Source of the DNA: an uncultured Rhodanobacteraceae bacterium
GTDB taxonomy: Bacteria; Pseudomonadota; Gammaproteobacteria; Xanthomonadales; Rhodanobacteraceae
Direction of reading: 5' to 3'
DNA: 8,438 bases
Assembly (NCBI GenBank): GCA_937902695.1
Contig: CALFNI010000311.1
Span: forward strand, 1-8,438
The position numbers were made by a program, and so were the translations under genes. The notes below the pieces were generated by a model. That model was not told where the DNA came from. It made no database searches and was given only the letters and a program-made list of their open reading frames with translations. The stretch's first letter is position 1. Each line of letters starts with the position of its first letter. Shown one piece after another: positions 6,616-8,438 of the stretch.

Positions 6616-7173
6616 TCAGCCGGCGGATTTGGACAGCGTCGCGAGATCGGCGAGCACCTGCTTGGAGTTCTTCTCGGGATCGACGTCGCGATAGTGCTTG
6701 GCGATCTTGCCGTGCGGATCGATCAGGAACGTCTCGCGCTTGGCATAGGTCATGCCCATCTTCGAGGTCAGCACGCCATACGCCTTGGCGGCTTCCTGCT
6801 GATTGTCCGAAAGCAGCGGGAACGGCACGTGGTACTTCTCGGCGAACTCGGCATGCGACTTCACGTCGTCGAGGCTGACGCCCAGCACGTCGGCGCCGGC
6901 CTTCTTGAGGGCGATGACGTCGTCGCGGAACGTGCAGACCTCTTTCGTGCAGCCGGGCGTTAAATCCTTCGGGTAGAAATACAGGACGACCCACTTCCCG
7001 CTGTGGTCCGCGAGCGTGTGCCACTTACCGTGCTGATCCTAGAGCTTGAAGTCGGGTGCGGCCTGCCCATCGGTCGGGCCTGCCGACGCGGCGGCGGGCT
7101 CTTCGGCACAAAGCGGCACCGCGAACAGGGCGGCGAACAGCACTACGAGCAATGCGGAGATCGAGCGTTTCAT
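6616..7173 (-). pseudogene. Secreted PrxQ/BCP-type peroxiredoxin interrupted by one in-frame amber codon
   Basis: The frame encodes a 185-codon thiol peroxidase that would reduce peroxides in the periplasm. Residues 1-23 form a signal peptide (MKRSISALLVVLF, ending LCA). The AhpC/TSA domain follows: APDFKL, then YFYPKDLTPGCTKEVCTF with the peroxidatic Cys75 and resolving Cys80 five residues on, the PrxQ arrangement. The C-terminal part (RETFLIDPHGKIAKHYRDVD) is also conserved. Codon 45 is TAG (7041 to 7039), between FKL and DQHGKW, where relatives usually have a coding residue such as Gln. CAG to TAG needs one base change. No frameshift or other lesion is seen. Translation would stop at 44 aa, before both cysteines. 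No ATG, GTG or TTG occurs in frame between the stop and Cys75. AAGAGG before the ATG is intact. It is either a very recent pseudogene or a sequence error. Confidence 0.85.
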
Positions 7174-7370
7174 CGGAGGCCTCTTCGAATGGGGGCGTTG
7201 GAGCGGTGGACGGCCGTTTGCGCGACCGGACGAACGTAGACCGGCGATCCGTCCGGATTCCTTCACGATTCTGCGCCGATCACGCGACGATTGCAGGAGC
7301 GCGACCGCTGCGCCGCCGCGCGAACGTGGCATTCAGCCGCCCCTCGGCATTCTTCGCGTGTCGAACCGCC

Positions 7371-7375
7371 GGAGG
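7371..7375 (+). promoter_or_regulatory. Shine-Dalgarno site fixing the start of the 74-aa gene
   Basis: GGAGG stands seven bases before the ATG at 7383. The frame is open upstream to 7056, but that part has an Arg-rich shadow composition and overlaps the peroxiredoxin gene on the other strand. This site therefore decides for the short start. Confidence 0.65.
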
Positions 7376-7382
7376 CGGCGCC

Positions 7383-7607
7383 ATGCTGGTGTTGAAGCAC
7401 GTCTATCCCGCGCACGGCAGCGACGGCGCGACGTACGAAGTGCACGTCTACGCCGAATCGGCCGATCCGGGGCACGGCGTGCCGATCGAGAAGCTGAAAT
7501 CGGTGGTCCTCGCAGACGGGCGCGCCCTTCGCGTCACCGCGAAGGGGCACTACGAACTGTCCGACGGCAGCCTCAAGCTCGAATCGCACGATCCCGAGGC
7601 GATATGA
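7383..7607 (+). CDS. Small hypothetical protein, 74 aa
   Basis: This is a short cytoplasmic-looking protein without a signal peptide or membrane helix. The sequence is well mixed and reads as a real fold: an N-terminal strand (MLVLKHVYPAHG), a YEVHVYAES strand, a helix-like VPIEKLKSVVL, then ADGRALRVTAKGHYELSDGS and an acidic end (ESHDPEAI). The S-V-V-L-A-D-G-R-A-L and Y-E-L-S-D-G-S segments look like two hairpins of a small beta-rich domain. I do not recognise a family. GGAGG at 7371-7375 and the good codon composition support it as a gene. It is divergent from the peroxiredoxin (209 bp apart, in which I see nothing clear) and convergent with the lipoprotein gene, stop to stop with a 36-bp gap. 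Confidence 0.68.
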   Translation: MLVLKHVYPAHGSDGATYEVHVYAESADPGHGVPIEKLKSVVLADGRALRVTAKGHYELSDGSLKLESHDPEAI

Positions 7608-7643
7608 CGCCCGCGTTATCCTGCGGCGCGCGCGCACGGAAAC

Positions 7644-8360
7644 TCACTTTTTAAGCGGCGTGCCGAATTTGTCCGACGCGTAGCCGCCGACTTCGTAGAC
7701 GAGCGTCTCCGGCGTCTTGCCCTTCGGCGTCACGTCGAACGCAATCTTGTCGGCCTTGGCCATTTTCGCGATGAACGCGCGATCGTCGGCGATGAAGATC
7801 GCGGGCTCGCCGGTGTCGGGCGCATACGCCTTCAGCTTTTCGGGCGCCCTGTCGTCGAAGCGCGTCGTGATCGTGCAGCTCTTGCCGCACTCGAAGCCCT
7901 TGCCGCTGCCGAACAGATAGACGCTCTGGCCCCATTGCGAATGACGGCGCAGGATCAGCCGCACGTGATCGGCGAGGGGCTGGCTGTTGTAGATCGACGC
8001 CGTCGTCTGGTCGCCGCCCGATTCCTTGCCGGACTGGTAAATCCAGAGCTTTTCGAGGCGCCGGCGCGTCGTGATCGCCTCGGCCTTGGCGAGCGTGTCG
8101 GCCAGCGTTTCCTTGACGTCCTTCGCTTCGGAGCTGTTCGGATAATTCGCGACGATCTCCTGCCCGATGGGACCTGCGAGCTCGTACGATTTCGACTGCA
8201 GCAGCTGGTGATACATGTCGAGGCTCTTCGCAGCCTGCGCACTCGCGGCGGCGGGCGGTGCCTTCGCGGCGGCGGTCGGCGGCGGCGCGCTCTTTCCGCA
8301 CGCGGCGAGCAGCGCCGCGCCAAGAACGAAAGCGGAACAGACGATCCTTCGGGCGAACAT
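7644..8360 (-). CDS. Lipoprotein with VasI/TagO-like C-terminal half, function unknown
   Basis: This is a 238-aa exported lipoprotein. From ATG at 8360 the signal peptide runs FARRIVCSAFVLGAALLAAC, with the LAAC lipobox giving lipidated Cys21. A flexible Ala/Pro/Lys linker follows (to about residue 45), then a helical part resembling a single TPR unit (MYHQLLQSKSYELAGPIGQE, then IVANYPNSSEAKDV). The C-terminal half has a two-cysteine element (FECGKSCTITTRFDD) and PAIFIADDRAFIAKMAKADK. The order of a strand with aromatic residues, R-F-D-D, an F-I/F-I helix and a closing strand recalls the VasI/TagO (T6SS-associated) type of domain. The match is by eye and there is no T6SS gene here. Upstream in-frame ATGs at 8393 and 8408 would give an over-long signal peptide. 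GGAAG precedes the chosen start. Residue 22 is Gly, so outer-membrane sorting is expected by the +2 rule. Confidence 0.8.
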   Translation of the reverse strand: MFARRIVCSAFVLGAALLAACGKSAPPPTAAAKAPPAAASAQAAKSLDMYHQLLQSKSYELAGPIGQEIVANYPNSSEAKDVKETLADTLAKAEAITTRRRLEKLWIYQSGKESGGDQTTASIYNSQPLADHVRLILRRHSQWGQSVYLFGSGKGFECGKSCTITTRFDDRAPEKLKAYAPDTGEPAIFIADDRAFIAKMAKADKIAFDVTPKGKTPETLVYEVGGYASDKFGTPLKK

Positions 8361-8438
8361 GGCGAACTTCCGTTTCAGGGGCACGACGCGCATCGTACAT
8401 CCGCGCAAGTCGGCCGTGCATCGGGCAGCGCAGGTTCG

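Noticed and set aside
6616..6888. Shorter functional peroxiredoxin starting at GTG 6888
   Set aside because: This start lies after both catalytic cysteines, so the product could not be a peroxidase. No ribosome site is seen.
7108..7171. Peroxiredoxin as a lipoprotein through Cys22
   Set aside because: The residues before Cys are V-P-L, and Leu at -1 does not fit a lipobox. Ordinary signal-peptidase I cleavage after L-C-A is more likely.
8361..8408. Upstream starts (8393, 8408) for the lipoprotein
   Set aside because: They would add 11-16 residues before a signal peptide that is already normal in length (lipobox Cys at 21) from 8360.

Overview
This 8.4-kb window is GC-rich bacterial chromosome. 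It carries ten genes and two kinds of interspersed palindromic repeat. The gene families point to a high-GC Proteobacterium: a YggN/DUF2884 periplasmic protein, a Ser/Thr kinase with a periplasmic TPR tail, an E. coli-like AqpZ and a PrxQ-type peroxiredoxin. I favour a gammaproteobacterium near Xanthomonadales, but this rests on family distribution as I know it, without a search. I see no rRNA, tRNA, CRISPR array, transposase or phage gene.

Left part (1-4726): the window opens inside a + strand receptor-type Ser/Thr kinase. The end of the kinase lobe, one membrane helix and a periplasmic TPR array with an almost exact 42-residue period are present. It converges, across a CT-rich palindrome, on a minus-strand group: Ste24-like M48 membrane protease (4726 to 3371), aquaporin Z (3297 to 2575), a hairpin, then a YggN-like periplasmic protein (2456 to 1704).

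Middle (4727-7173): a divergent intergenic region holds a perfect 12-bp palindrome of LacI-family operator type and precedes a small four-helix membrane protein (4884-5300, +). This gene meets a good terminator that mainly serves the opposing strand. The opposing minus-strand series runs from a secreted PrxQ-type peroxiredoxin, through a 90-bp REPIN-like element and a hypoxanthine-DNA glycosylase (UDG superfamily), to a small secreted protein of unknown function. The peroxiredoxin gene is interrupted by one in-frame amber codon before its catalytic cysteines and is otherwise intact.

Right part (7174-8438): a 74-aa hypothetical protein (+) converges on a minus-strand lipoprotein whose C-terminal half resembles the VasI/TagO type of domain.

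Together the genes are mainly envelope and stress functions: water flux, membrane proteolysis, peroxide removal, repair of deaminated bases, and several exported proteins of unknown role. I did not find a coherent new multi-gene system. The points most worth a second look are the single-codon lesion in the peroxiredoxin, the REPIN-like element beside it, and the palindromic operator between the protease and the small membrane protein.
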